A model generated the notes under the pieces. That model was given only the letters and a program-made list of their open reading frames with translations. It had not been told where the DNA came from and did no database searches. Source: Orientallactaga sibirica (taxonomy: Eukaryota; Chordata; Mammalia; Rodentia; Dipodidae). Taken from it: DNA of 64,000 nucleotides. Shown here in pieces: positions 1 through 12,216 of this stretch. The stretch covers positions 3,141,501 to 3,205,500 of the forward strand of contig JAEOAD010002231.1 of assembly GCA_036365145.1 (NCBI GenBank). Direction: 5' to 3'. Both the position numbers and the translations under genes were made by a program. Every line of letters begins with the position of its first letter. The first letter of the stretch is position 1.

Positions 1-2384
1 TATACCTAGCTGCCAACCTTAGAGTTAATGGTTCGAGTCCATTCCTTCTGTCTCAGCTTATAGGGGACTGTTGTATTTCTGCTTCAGAAATACAAGGCTA
101 GGAATATGTTTAGGCAGACCCACTTATGTAGTATTTCTTCCCTCTATGAGTGCTAAATCTATTCCTTAGAACTAACCTTCCAGTAAATTCAGTAAGTAAT
201 GCCCTATTACTGTCCTATCACTTAACACAAGTTTATCCAATCCTATGTGGTTTCCCAACAGAATTTGTTAGCATTTTTTCTCCGAAGTAACAAATTACAG
301 TTTGGGCTGCCTCATGTACCACATCAGTCACTTGTTTAGTCCCTATGATTGCTAAATTCTTGACCCAGATGGGTAGTTTTGGCAGTCTAATAATCTGGAT
401 TTAGGGTGTTAAAACAACTAAAGTGGTCTGGCTACTTAGACTTAAAATGTTTGACTTATTCATGATATAGACTGAGGCATCCAATTTAGTTGGAAAACAA
501 AGTGTGGGATCGTTCAGTTGTGTCTAGATGTGTGCACAAGTCTCCAAGGCCCTCATTCTCCTTGTCCTCCTCCTCCTCTCTTTCTCACCATCTTGTCTTT
601 CCCTCCATCACCCATGCTTCTCTACCTCACATTGTGTCTCTTTCTTTGTGTCTGCACTTTTCTTCTTATTTCTATCTCCCTCTTAGAGTTAGCAAAACTC
701 ACGCTAGCAAAATATAAATTTTTATTAATATTGTTTCTGTTCCTCTTCACTCAACATCAGAAACTAAGAAAGACTGAAATGAAAGGGTTACACTTGACTC
801 CCTGAGATTTGAGATGAATGAACAAGTTCATCATTCTTATGGAAGAGTATTCAATATTGACAGGAGTTATGAGGAACTCCCCAGGGAGTACAGCAAGTCC
901 CCACGTAGAAATAGCACTAAAGAAGGCCTAATGTGGTTTTTAACTCTATATAAATCAGTATAATGACATGTCAGAAGTGGCCCTCTTTATTAAAACCTAC
1001 AGTATTCTGTTGGCTTCTTGTCTTATCCCACCTTGCATTACCTCAGAATGCTTTTGACATGGATGTTTGGACTGAGTCTCACTACCTCTGAGTTCCAAGA
1101 ACCAGGAATGATCACCCAAACAAGATGAAAGCTGAAGAATTGAGAAATAGTGGAGACACACTGAACTTTTACTAGAACACATCATTACCTCTGATACTAC
1201 AAATTAAACACTGATAACATATGGCCTTCTCTAAGACTAGAAAATCAAAGTTGTGAGTTGACTTCTCTCCTCCCCTGACATATACTGATGTGACTGTCGC
1301 ATCAGCACAGAAGTCACAGCTGGGCTACACTTGGAGGTAATGCCTTGTCAATAACTCAGCAGATACTAAGTGAACCCCAGGAGAAACTCAAAATTTGACA
1401 TTATGATTCCAGATAAAAAAAGAAATACCTTGACAAGAGTCAAGGACTTGGCATCTGAAATTTTGGCTCATCAAAGTGCATTCCTCTCAGTTTGAATGAA
1501 AGTCATAATATTCAAGACACACCCAGTCCAAAAGGGAATGATGGGACACAGAATTTTCTCTAATGTGTGTAAAAGAAAAAGCACAAAAAGTCTTAATTAA
1601 AACACTGTGATATTTGGAAAGCACTTTCTATTACACAACAGATTGCTCAGTACATCAAATGGCTTTGTGAAACATGGAACAATTTAATCATATGATCATT
1701 AATGCATTGCAAATTGATTTTGTTTCAGTTCCTTTTGATTCCTTTTAAAATAAACAGACTATTGTCCTGCTGTTAAGACTCACTTTAAGACACCATAAGG
1801 TTTGAATATTTTATTCTCAATTTCGCTTAGACCTGAAAAACTAAGTAGAGCACAAGAGATGGGAAAGCTTTTGTAGTAATGTATTATATGTGTACATTTC
1901 ATTTTAATGCTAATTGATATCAAACAACCAAGTACAGGAACCCAAAATGTCAAGAAAGTATCATAGTATAGAAAGTTTTACATCTTAAAAGTACTTTAAA
2001 ACTGCTTTAAAATGATACTTGGCCCCAAAATGTATTCCCGAAGATTCTGTATCTATGAATACTAAAATATTTTGGTTTATGTTGACATCCCTCAAGCTTT
2101 ATTAGAAACAGTTTTGCTTATTACGATGAGGTCATGTAATTATCATCACAGTTTAATCATGACATAAAAACGTTCTTTTTGTTTAGCATTTCAATGCGAA
2201 CACTCATATAGTGGTGATATGCTAAGGAAACAGCTACTCAAGGATAGCATTTGTCATTTTCTGTGCTAGATGGAGCACTGCAAGAACTTTTCTTCCAGGG
2301 AAACAGAACAGGGGAGGAAAACATCCTGACTATGTAGGAGCTATCCAATAAAATTGGTGTGATATTGCCAGGCCAAGAGCAGCC
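1..2384. other. Unassigned sequence, no gene or repeat recognised
   Basis: I see no repeat family, splice-bounded exon or long open frame here. Positions 540-690 are CT-rich. The short open frames that cross it are low-complexity (Ser/Leu/Pro-rich) and look incidental. Ancient repeats too diverged to see by eye may be present. Confidence 0.5.
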
Positions 2385-2790
2385 CCTGCGTTGGTCAGTT
2401 TTTGATCACTATGGGAAAAACTCCTGAAGAAAATCAAAATAAAAGGAGGAAAGCTATAGTTTGGATTGTGGTTTCCTCATAGTTTTGTAGGCACCCATCT
2501 ATGGTTGCTTAGTTTCATTGATTTTGGTCCTGTTGTGAGCAAGGACATCACATCATGGACAGTGTGGTGAAATAAATTATCCATCTCGTCATGGCCAAGC
2601 AAGGGTACAGAGGTGGGGGAGCTGGGGACTAGGGTCCCAATATTCCTTTCAAGAATACACCTTCACTTCCTTCCATTAGGATGTATCTCCCAAAGGTTCC
2701 AATACCTCCCATTAGTGCTGGTGGGTGGCAAAGTTTAACATGGGTCTTTGAGGGACACTTAAGATCCAAATTTTAAAATCTCTCCAATAG
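2385..2790 (-). mobile_element. MaLR-type (ERVL) LTR, antisense
   Basis: The segment runs from 'ttggtcagtttttgatcac' through a 'catcatggacagtgtggtg' block to 'gggacacttaagatccaaa'. This is the order of the reverse complement of MST/ORR1-like MaLR LTRs. It is diverged, so the ends are approximate and the subfamily is unknown. No internal region adjoins it, so it is probably a solo LTR. Confidence 0.55.
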
Positions 2791-2837
2791 TTCACTCACA
2801 GAGACAAGGCGATCATGTACACATTTCCTTATTGAGG

Positions 2838-2970
2838 GATTTTTTTTTGGAGACAGGGTCTTACTAGATCCTTGGTTGCCCTGCAATTAACTGTGTAAAT
2901 CAGGCTGGCCTCAAATTTGCTGCAATCCTCCTACCTTTGACTCCCGAGTACTGTAATTATCAACATTTTT
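2838..2970 (-). mobile_element. Old B1 SINE, antisense
   Basis: A T-rich start leads into 'ggagacagggtcttac', then 'aggctggcctcaaat', then 'ctcccgagta'. This is the antisense B1 (7SL-derived) order. It is clearly more diverged than the copy at 9610-9786, so it is an older insertion. Confidence 0.6.
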
Positions 2971-2985
2971 TAATTTATGATTTTT

Positions 2986-3234
2986 TTTTGCAGAGAGACA
3001 GAGAGAAAGAGAGGGAGAGGAAGACAGAGATGGGCGTGCCAGCAACCTCTCAGATGCTGTGAAAGAAATCCAGATGTGTACGCCCCCTTGTGGTCAAGTG
3101 CAGCATTGCGCTCTTGCGTCACTTTGCATCTGGCTAAACGTGGGACCTGGAGATTGGAACTGCTGGAGATTGGAACCAATGTTCTTAGGCTTAGGAGGCA
3201 GGATCCTTAACCACTAAGCCATCTCTCCAGCTCA
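2986..3234 (-). mobile_element. DIP-like SINE, B subfamily, antisense
   Basis: The element is flanked by the direct repeat 'taatttatgattttt' at 2971-2985 and 3235-3249. On the minus strand it starts with the 'agctggagagatggctta' head. It carries two 16-bp B-box units (minus strand of 3147-3178) and then the DIP-B middle 'cttgaccacaagggggcg'. It ends in a CT-rich part. An open frame overlaps it by chance. Confidence 0.85.
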
Positions 3235-3249
3235 TAATTTATGATTTTT

Positions 3250-3654
3250 AACATGAAAAATTATGGCGAATGACATAAGCCATATGTAATTAACAAAGGA
3301 TAACAATTGAACATGGTTTCTTTAGCACCCTTGATTCAGGCCTCTAAGAATACATTGTTGATAAAGTTTAAATTTTCTTTGTATCCCTACCTTGTCATAT
3401 TCTGTGACCTCCATGTCCATGGAAAATCTGTATCATATTTGCTATAATAGAGAGAGAAAATAAACTCTGAGAAGGGTAAATTATGAATTACTTAGTTTAT
3501 TTAGGGAGAAATTATGAATTATGAGGTACATTTAGGGGTAATTAAAATATAGGTAGGAAGCTAGCTGAAGAACTCAAGCCAGAGGAGAATTCTCCTCTTT
3601 CCCAGCTGCCATAGAGAATCTTCATCACAGAGAAATCTCCAGCAAACATCCTAT

Positions 3655-3656
<2 letters not shown>
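3250..3656. other. Unassigned interval
   Basis: AT-rich unique-looking sequence with no recognisable gene or repeat. Confidence 0.45.

Positions 3657-3699
<43 letters not shown>
3657..3699. repeat. (CA)n microsatellite
   Basis: Roughly 21 uninterrupted CA units. It is likely to be length-polymorphic. Confidence 0.97.
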
Positions 3700-3700
<1 letters not shown>

Positions 3701-3822
3701 GGCAAAACATGAGCACCCTGGCCAAAATATTCAGAAGAAACAATTCCATATACACATGGGTAGCAAAGCATAAGAGTGCTAGCCTTTCACCTAAATGACC
3801 AGAGAGGGTTAATAGTGAAGGA

Positions 3823-3909
3823 GAGCTGGATGGATTCCCGAGGACTCATATAAAGAAGATGAGCAAGATAGTTCATGCTTCTGAAGTTCATTTGCAACAG
3901 CACGAGGCC

Positions 3910-3948
<39 letters not shown>

Positions 3949-3970
3949 AAATAAAATAAAAATAAAAAAG
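3823..3970 (+). mobile_element. DIP-like SINE with internal deletion
   Basis: The head 'agctgga' is joined directly to 'tggattcccgaggactcat', so the A box and most of the 5' tRNA-like part are missing. The 3' part is intact: 'gaagttcatttgcaacagc', a (CT)n run at 3914-3944 and 'caaataaataaaataaaa'. The flanking repeat 'aatagtgaagga' (about 3809-3820 and 3970-3982) shows that this truncated form is one insertion. It should lack a working pol III promoter. Confidence 0.7.
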
Positions 3971-3983
3971 AATAGTGAAGGAC

Positions 3984-5490
3984 TCAGAGTTCAAAGATAA
4001 CACATGCAGCAGAGCAAGAAAACACCAGTCTGCACAATTTACTTAGGTGCAGTGACCTCAGAATGGACGGCTGTGTGCTTCCCTCATTGCACATGAAGAG
4101 TGAAGAATTCCTTTGCCCAAAGTTTGCTCCCTCTCCATATGTGCCTCAAAGAACTGTGAAAGTCAGCCACAATTGGATTCACCTGTAAGCTTTGAAATTT
4201 TGATATGTTGATTCAAATTTATTTTATATAATCCCTTTCCTAAAATGCATAAGAACTCATAACTTTTAAATGAAGGGTAGCTCTATGATCTTCTATGATA
4301 CTTTAGGCAACCAAAATCCTATGAGGCTATAAAAGAGCCACAGTTCAGAGGCTTGGAGAGCCTCAGAGGTGGAATGGTACTTCCATGGGATTTCGAGTTA
4401 ATCTCCTCATTTGACCTTTCATATAGAAATCTGATACGTCAGTGATATTGGAGAGATTAGCTTAAACTATGCTTATCGGGTAATAAAGGGGTATTATTTC
4501 TTCAAAAAACAGGTTAAAATAACAAGATTTTTTATGGGCATAACCTGATTCCCTATTTAGCAACACAGACTTTGAATTTGCAGAAATCTTGCTTAATAAA
4601 GTCCTCTAAGCCAAATCAAAGTTTCAACTCCATAAATTTTCTAATTTTCTTAGTTTGAAGTTTGATTTTATTTCCACATATTTTTGTGAGTTTGACTTTT
4701 AGAACAATGACTTTCAAACTATGTGATGGCAATCCCTAGCCCATAACACAGATGCCCTCAGGGCTCACAAAGTATGCAGCATGGAAGATGCCCCTCCACC
4801 CCTTCCTCTCTTCCTCTAGAACCTGCCCTCGTCTGTGATAGACACTGTGGCTAAGAGATAAGATTCCCTTAAAGGAAAGGGTCAAAATCTGTGGTTTGAA
4901 TCTATTAGCTCTGTTAACTTGTCTGATTATGTAAATGTGGATCTTCATTGTAAACCCCAACTGTCCAGGTCCATTTTAAGGCAGTAGACAACAATCTAAA
5001 GTCAAATTAAAAGATTGGCTTCTCTGAAGGAAAACCATGTCTTAGACAGTGCAGAATACAAATTATGCAGTGCTACATTTATTTTTGATGACTTGCATAG
5101 AGTTTATTACCTTCAGAGCTGGACTAGAGATGTTCTCTGTAAATGCCCCAGGGTACGCTAAAAAATCAATGTAATTCACCCTGAGCTTTTAGCTCTTTCT
5201 GACATCTTCAATTTACTTGGCATTGGTCCTGATACTTAATACTTGGTTCTTTTTTCTGGCTGACACAAATAATATATCAACACTCATAAACACACACAGG
5301 TTATTCTAAATACACAATATACCTGTGAATCAGTTCAACAAAAGCAACATTTTGTGGCATCTTGCCTTTATATGCCTTGGTTGTGCCATATATTAAATCA
5401 CTAAGCATTTAGCATCAATCTTAGATATGTGTTCAGGTTAAAACCTCTTTCTGGTAATGGTGCCAAGATCAGAGTTGAATAAGAGTTATG
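3984..5490. other. Unassigned sequence
   Basis: About 1.5 kb without a recognisable repeat or gene. The short minus-strand frame near 4736-4960 has no recognisable domain. Confidence 0.45.
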
Positions 5491-5690
5491 GACATGAGCT
5501 TTGGAGTTTGAACTTTTGCTCCTTCACTCACTAGCTGTGAGACCCAGAACAAGCAACTTAAATTCCCTGTATCTCAGAGACAATAATGATACCTATGTCA
5601 TAGGGCTGTTGTGAAGATCAAAAGCAAAAGTATGTGCAGAACATATGTACACGCGTAGATCACATACTTTGAGTACAGTGAGGACTCAGT
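5491..5690 (+). mobile_element. MIR SINE (ancient), sense
   Basis: Landmarks of the MIR consensus appear in order: 'catgagctttggagt', 'tcactagctgtgagaccc', 'caagcaactta', 'ctcagagacaataatgatacc' and 'catagggctgttgtgaagat'. MIR predates the placental radiation, so the locus itself is old. The 3' end is approximate. Confidence 0.85.
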
Positions 5691-7054
5691 CAGCATCAAG
5701 TTAGGGTATATGTCTAAGGTCATGAACTATTTTATACTAGATTTTTAATGTGTGTGGTTTCCAAAACTGGGGCACACTTTAACATAAAATACAATGGAGT
5801 CTGGGCCAAATTGTTAACATCATTTTACTTTTCAATGGCCGATCTGTTAATCTTTTGTTTTTAAATTTTTATAGCATTAATTTCTCTACCATTTCTCTAG
5901 CATGCTTGACATTTACTTATCTTCAGATATCAACAATATTTAAGCATCCCTTTTGCCATCTATTTGTTCTATTCTATACTATGTTTTTCATATTCAAAGC
6001 AAAAAATTACAAAGGAAATTGAAAATTCAACTAGACTTTATTTAGCAGAGCCTGGGCATGTTTTGATTAAGCACTTTTGATACACTTATCAAGTCTTCCT
6101 TCCTTTCTGGGACTGTTGATTTCCTGCCCTTTTCATTACCATTCATCATCCTGTCCCTGACAGTGAATACAATTGGAAGATTTTTACTGCCTAAAAAAGT
6201 CAGTCCCCCTCTCCTGTGAAGTTCCAAGAAAGGGCCCATAAGCTAGAAAGGAGAGAAAGTTTCTTGTCACTGTCAAATAATAATCAGAACACAGACATAT
6301 AAATGACATCTGGGGTTAGACTACAGCAAAGGAAATAAAACTTACCAAGTGAGATCATTTGAGTTACAATGGAACACTTGATCATTTTTTCCTGTAGATC
6401 TGAAATGACCCCCAGAGTCCTCAGTACTCTGTCTCAGTCTACGGCACTGTCAGGAGGTGGTAGGAAGTTAGGATTAGGTCTCATGCTAGCCTGCCATAAT
6501 CCTCTTGAAGGATGTACGAGGGAGCCTCTTCTTCCTGTCTCTTTTTCTTCCTGAACATGAGATAAACAGTGTTTGTCTGACACATGCTTCTACCATGCCT
6601 CTATACAGATCCAAGCAACATGGCCAATGGTTCATAAATTAAAATCTCTAAAACCATGAACAAGACTAACCTTTTTCTTTATAACTTGACGATCTCAATA
6701 ATTTGTTATAATGATGGAAATGTAATACATTGTTAAGTAATTTGGGGAAAGAACTAGCACTCTCATAAAATACATCAAGACCAGAATGCTTTCAAATTGA
6801 GCTCCCTGTGTTGCCTTTGTGTCACTACCAGCTTTGATAAGTGGTTGGCCTCTTGTGAAAGTAAAGTAACTTCCCCTTCAAATACAGTTTTCTGGTTTCT
6901 CCATGCTTTAGAACATGTAGCTACATAGATGCATGAAGAAGTACTCTGTGTTCAGTGGGCCTTGGGGTTCTCATCTCAATGAGGACATACCTACGTGTGT
7001 GCCAAATGAACTCAACATCACCCAGTCCTACCATATATAGTATAGTTCCTCTTC
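5691..7054. other. Unassigned sequence
   Basis: No gene or repeat recognised in about 1.4 kb. The short frames here have no recognisable motif. Confidence 0.45.
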
Positions 7055-7070
7055 TCATGTCCTGTACTCT

Positions 7071-7264
7071 TTTTTTACAGTATTTTATTTTTATTTATTT
7101 CTTTGAGGGGGGAGAGACAGACAGAGAGAAAGAATGGGTGCACAGACGAACTCCAAACACATGCACCACTATGTGCATCTGGCTTACGTGGGTCCTGGGG
7201 AATTGAACCTGGTCCCTTGGCTTTGTAAGCAAGTGTTTTAACTGCTAAGCCATCTCCCAAGCCC
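7071..7264 (-). mobile_element. DIP-like SINE, A subfamily, antisense
   Basis: A 16-bp target-site duplication with one mismatch lies at 7055-7070 and 7265-7280 ('tcatgt', c or t, 'ctgtactct'). On the minus strand the head is near 'gggcttgggagatggctta'. The B-box-like 'ggttcaattcc' and 'cccacgtaagccagatgca' type segments follow, and the tail is A-rich. Confidence 0.85.
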
Positions 7265-7280
7265 TCATGTTCTGTACTCT

Positions 7281-7539
7281 TATCCTGCACTTTTGGAAAC
7301 TTCCAGGGAAGTTAATATTGGTAAGCATATCATCTGTGGAAGACCCAGCTTCATAAAAATTGAAGTTTTCTTTCAAATAAAATTTAAAATTAATGATAAT
7401 GAATACTAACTTCTATTATTCCCGATGTTCTAGCATAATTATGAATAATGCCCCTTTTCATCTTCAAATGCACCTCAGTTTGGATGAAAAATGAGTCGCC
7501 ACACTTTCATAACACTTGCTATTCAATGTAACTTACATG
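7281..7539. other. Unassigned interval
   Basis: AT-rich sequence with no recognised feature. Confidence 0.4.
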
Positions 7540-7665
7540 CATTAACCCAGTTAATTTTAATAATATGTCATTAAGTCAGACACTGTTGTTATTGCATTGT
7601 TTAAATGATGAAATTATTAAGTTATTGAATTACCAAGACCACACATAAAACCATAGAGAGACCAG
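7540..7665 (-). mobile_element. MIR SINE fragment, antisense
   Basis: The segment follows the antisense MIR order: 'ttaacccagttaatttt', 'cagacactgttgttattg', 'aaatgatgaaattatta', then 'ccaagaccacacataaaacc'. It is diverged and the ends are uncertain. Confidence 0.55.
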
Positions 7666-7814
7666 AAGTTGAAGACAATTGTTTTGCTTTTAGACATCTA
7701 AGGTCCTAACTTGTTTGTCACTTTACACTCTGTCACGATGGGTACTTGTTTTCCTTTCCCACCTTCTTATTCTTTTTTAAAATTTTATTTTATTTATTTT
7801 TACTTTTAAAAAAT

Positions 7815-7997
7815 TTATTTGTTTTATTTATTTGAGAGAGACAGAAAGAGGCAGAGAGAGAGAGAGAGAATGGGTGCACCAAGACCTTCAGCTGCTGCAA
7901 ACAAACTCCAGATGGCTTACGTGGGTCCTGGGGAATTAAACCTGGGTTCTTTCACTTTTCAGGCTAGCACCTTAACTGATAAGCCGTCCCTCCAGCC
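7815..7997 (-). mobile_element. DIP-like SINE, A subfamily, antisense, small internal deletion
   Basis: The minus strand reads head, B box, 'cccacgtaagcc', 'atctggagtttgtttgcag' and a GA/CT-rich tail. The usual 'agatgcacaaggtggcgcat' stretch is missing between 'gtaagcc' and 'atctggag' (plus strand 'ctccagatggcttacg'). That is a deletion of about 20 bp. Confidence 0.8.
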
Positions 7998-9074
7998 ATT
8001 ATTTTTACTTTTTACTGATATGTTTTAATAAAAGGTTATACTCTTTCTTTCTTCCCCACTTCATTCTACTGAGGATCCTCCTTGGTGGGGTTAGCCTGCA
8101 ATAAAAGAACAACCTATGCCATTCTCTAGTAGCAATTTATACCTGAACTTGGGACCCCACATGCTCTGAGGCCTTATCTATTTTGATTCAAACCTTCCAG
8201 ACTTAGTCATGTGAACAAAGACTCTAATGGATGGCTGAAAAGGAGAAGAAAAATCATCAGACCTGTCTTGAGGAATCAAGAACAAGTCTTCTCAGAGCTC
8301 TGATGTGAGAAAATAGATGGTAAAGTGGGAGAGAGTCAACAATTGGAATTTGGAGGTGGCTGAACCGTATAGCAAAGTAAAGACAGATTTTCATGTTTGT
8401 GTAAAGATCATGATGTTTCAGCTGGGAGACCATTCACTGCATGAAGATACTTTATAAAAGTGACTTCTAAAACAAAGGGAGAAAACATACAGCTCCCACT
8501 CACAGTGCTTGAAGCCAAAAAGCTGTATTGCTCAGTTGCTGCCAAGATCCACCAAAGGTGTCAGGTCTAAGATCCTCAGTCACTTAAACTTGCTGTAGAA
8601 AGATGAATTCATATCCAGGGACTTGGTAAGAGGACACTTCAGTTTCTTTCAACTACGTCCAAGGAATTATGACTATTTTGTTCCACCACAATTCTTATCC
8701 TAACCATTCCAGCTCATACTTCCTTACTCTGTCAGAAGTTTCCTGTGGATTTTTAGCCACATGGAGTTCTCTGGGTTTTTTTTCCCATTATATCTCCCCT
8801 ATTATCCCAATATACTGTTTGAATTCAAAGGCTTCCTAGGTAATCTAAGTAAAATCACACAATGTATTAAACATTCTAGGCATAATAAATTTAGATATGC
8901 ATAGCTTTCTATTTTTACTTTAAGGAATTTTATTTTCTGAATATGGTTTAAAATATGATTTTTCCTTCTTAGATTCACTACAGTTATTAATGACAATTTT
9001 AAAACTGTGTTTTGATGACAACTTGTTCCCAAGTTTAAGACTTCACATTACTCTTTTATTATAATTATGTGGTA
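7998..9074. other. Unassigned sequence
   Basis: About 1.1 kb with no recognised gene or repeat. The minus-strand frame at 8802-9032 has no recognisable domain. Confidence 0.45.
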
Positions 9075-9545
9075 TGTTGAGGATCCCCCAGAGCAGTTAT
9101 AGGTCTGGCGGTTTGCAGGAGGGCTCACAGAACTCAGGCATATAATCATGGTTATGAGTTATAACATACAAACAAAATCAGCAAAAGGAAAGACATATGA
9201 GGCAAAGCCTAAAGAAAACCAGTCTTGGACCCCCAACGGCCCCTCCCAGTGGGTAGTTATAGGTGTAAAACACCTTCCAGGAAAGCTTGCTAGAAGCCCA
9301 AAGCTAAGGTTTCTACTGGAGTAAAGTCATGTGGGTACCTTTAGCCTGACATCACACAAATACCAGATCCCCAGAGGACAGCAAGTATTGAGCATAAAGA
9401 ACACAGAATGCACAGGCATATTTGCCTAGTGAGTTCCTCTTGTGGGAGAACTTTCCTACAGTCTATGTTTGCAAATGCCAGCCATGGAACAACCTTGTAA
9501 ACAGAACAGACCTTTCGAAAAATGTTAGCCTGGCTTATTATATTA
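9075..9545 (-). mobile_element. MaLR/MLT1-like LTR, antisense (ancient)
   Basis: 'tttgcaggagggctcacag', 'aactcaggcatataatcat' and later 'cagatccccagaggac' follow the antisense order of an old MaLR/ERVL-type LTR. It is strongly diverged, so the class call is firmer than the subfamily. Confidence 0.45.
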
Positions 9546-9607
9546 ACTCTTTTCTGCAGATCTTATAGTTTTGTTTTTCACAGTTTAAAATAAAGAAGCC
9601 AGATTAT

Positions 9608-9609
<2 letters not shown>

Positions 9610-9643
<34 letters not shown>

Positions 9644-9786
9644 GTTTTGCAAGGTAGGGTCTCACTCTGGTCCAGGCTGACCTGGAATTCACTATGTAGT
9701 CTCAGGGTGGCCTCGAACTCTCGGCGATCCTCCTACCTCTGCCTCCCGAGTGCTGGGATTAAAGGCATGCACCACCACACCTGGCT
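9610..9786 (-). mobile_element. B1 SINE, antisense, with long T tract
   Basis: About 33 T residues (the A tail on the minus strand) lead into 'aaggtagggtctcactctg', 'caggctgacctggaattc' and 'gggattaaaggcatgcacc'. It is flanked by 'cagattattctttt' on both sides (from 9600 and at 9787-9800). It is close to the B1 type seen throughout the window, so it is probably recent. Confidence 0.92.
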
Positions 9787-9800
9787 CAGATTATTCTTTT

Positions 9801-10848
9801 TATAAGCTTGAGTTTATGTTTGGAACAAAACTCTAGTCATGCTAGCTCCTAAACTGATAACCTTTTCAGTAGATTATATAGCTATTTAGAAAAGTATCTC
9901 ATATTTGAGTAAGACTTACTTATATAGGATGACTAATAATCATCAATGCAGTGCTAGCTTTTTGTCCTTCATATGTGAATCAGAAATAATGATATCCTTT
10001 GGATTGGCCCTTCCCATTGTAATTGTCAACAATGATTAACAGCTTGTTCAGTCCATTACAATTGTCACTAACAACCTATGACTACTGAGAATTTGAAATG
10101 TGGCTAGAAAAACTAACTGCTTAATTTTGTTTTGTTTTACTTTGAGCAGCCAAATGCTGAAATTACAACCATAGATAGTTTAAGATTTATTTTATTAATG
10201 AAAACTGTACTGACTTTTTTGGTTTAATCACCCTTGAAACCCCAAAATCAGAGATACTTTCTGATTTCCTAAGGGCCAAACCAATACCACAATATGCTCC
10301 CATATAATTTCTTGTGGGATTCTTTTAAATTTATAAGATTTATCCAGAATAAAGAATACTCCATCAGTACCAGATAGACTGATGTGTGCATGCATGTGGG
10401 GGTAGTGTGTACATCTGTTCAATGGTACATATTGCCAACCCGAGCAAAGGGAACAATTTGCCATTTTGTAAGACCAGGAAGCAAATGGCAGAAAATCAAA
10501 CAATGAATCTCAATGTGTAAATATTCACTCCCATGTCTAGAATTTACTGGCAATTGTTCTGGAAAATAAAGAATGAATAAAACACATTAGTAATAACTCT
10601 CTCCAGAAATATTTCTAAAGAAATGAATTATAAATTCCAACCTGCTCCAAATATTACTTTAGCAAGCATATCTTCAAATTACTCTATCTCCAAAATCCAG
10701 TAGAAAATAATTTTATGTGCAAAAAATAATAATAGATGATAGTATACTAGCTAAACAGTTATTTTTAAACCTATCATAGGTCTATTTTTGTTGTCCATGC
10801 TAGTGTAAAAATAAAAAAAAATTCAGCAAGTTCAAGCTCAAAAGAGCA
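9801..10848. other. Unassigned sequence
   Basis: About 1 kb without recognised features. The minus-strand frame at 10228-10503 shows no domain that I recognise. Confidence 0.45.
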
Positions 10849-10930
10849 AGGCTGGGGGTAAACTTGGTGATTAGAGCATCTGAAACCTTGGATTTGATGC
10901 CCAGCACTGAAAGTACAAAAACAAACTAGC
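10849..10930 (+). mobile_element. ID-like tRNA-derived SINE, sense (diverged)
   Basis: 'aaggctgggggtaaactt', 'gtgattagagcatctgaa', 'ttggatttgatgcccagca' and then an A-rich tail match the ID/tRNA-Ala-like layout with A and B boxes. It is diverged. Confidence 0.6.
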
Positions 10931-11455
10931 AACAAAGAAATGAGGATGCACAACCACAGTGGGAGTCACATGAGCTCAGCCCACAGAGGGATCACCAAAG
11001 TACATAGTATTAAAAGACAGGTGTTAGAAAAGATGGGGTTGAAATCAAAGGGTTCTTTATGACAGGATTATTTAAAAACTTTAATATGTTCCTGTAATTA
11101 TAAACACTCAAGAGGAAGATTTGAGTTTCAGTCTTCTCTAAATTTTATGAGTAATGATTTTCCCCCTTTGGATTATATCCAAGCACTAGTGTTCTACAGG
11201 AAACATTTTGGGAAATATCATTTTTACTCAGTGGTTCCAAATCATTTTCATTGAGAAAGACTTTGGCTCTTGCTCTATGTGTATACATTCTCACAGAAGG
11301 AAAGTAGAGACAGAGCTAAGGACACTATTGTATCCCTAAATAAAAAGTCGCCCTACTAATTATGAGTTAGCTATTACTTCCTGCTATCTGCATGGACAAT
11401 GACCTATTTTAACACTTACAGCAACTTCCTTAAGAGTACTATCAAAGCCTTTGTA
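10931..11455. other. Unassigned interval
   Basis: No feature recognised. Confidence 0.4.
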
Positions 11456-11838
11456 GTAGACAGCTTCACATTGATGGGATGAACATCCAAACCAGACATG
11501 GTTTATGGGAGGAAAGGATTTATTTCAAGCTGACATATCCGGGGGAAGTTCCTTTGATGGTGGAGGAAGCTGCTTCTATACATCCAAGCAGTGAGAAACA
11601 ACCAAACAGCCAGCAGAAATGAAAAGTAGCAAACACAAACCTATAGCAAGCAGGAGCCCCAGAGCTTACACTGCTCTCCACACTTTTGGACTGGAAATCA
11701 GATTCACCCCGAATACACCACAGGCCATATTCACCCCCAGTGATACCTCCTCCAGTCAGAAGACTGGAGACTCAAGTTATAAGCTTTAATAAACTTCAGC
11801 GTCTATGGAGGACATACATTCAAACTACCACAGCCTTC
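11456..11838 (-). mobile_element. MaLR LTR, antisense, probably solo
   Basis: The antisense LTR order is 'gtagacagcttcacattg', 'catccaaaccagacatggt', 'ggaaaggatttatttcaagc' (the minus-strand polyadenylation region), then 'acattcaaactaccacag'. The end reads 'ctgtggtagtttgaatgta' on the minus strand. It is the same subfamily as 16086-16456 and 13420-13734. There is no internal region next to it. Confidence 0.8.
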
Positions 11839-12200
11839 TTCCCAAACAACTTACAAAATCAACTGTAACAACCGTTATGATGATTGTTGACAACATACGT
11901 TCACTATAAAGAAGTCTTGGTAAATAATATATATCAAAGATTTAATATCAATTTATCAAGTCATTTTCTTTTACTCCTGATTACACAATGAACATATTTT
12001 CTAATTTTCTTGGAATTTGTATATATAGTTGGTACTCTATATCCACCAGTTCTATATCTGAAGATACAACCAACCTCAGATTGTATAGTATACTATATAG
12101 TTAGGACTAAGCTGACTGTGTCTGTACTGAATATGTGTATACTTTTTCTTGTCATTTTTTTCCACAAACAACACAATACAATAACTGTTTTTATAGTATT
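11839..12200. other. Unassigned interval
   Basis: AT-rich sequence with no recognised gene or repeat. Confidence 0.4.
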
Positions 12201-12216
12201 TAAATTGTATTGGGAT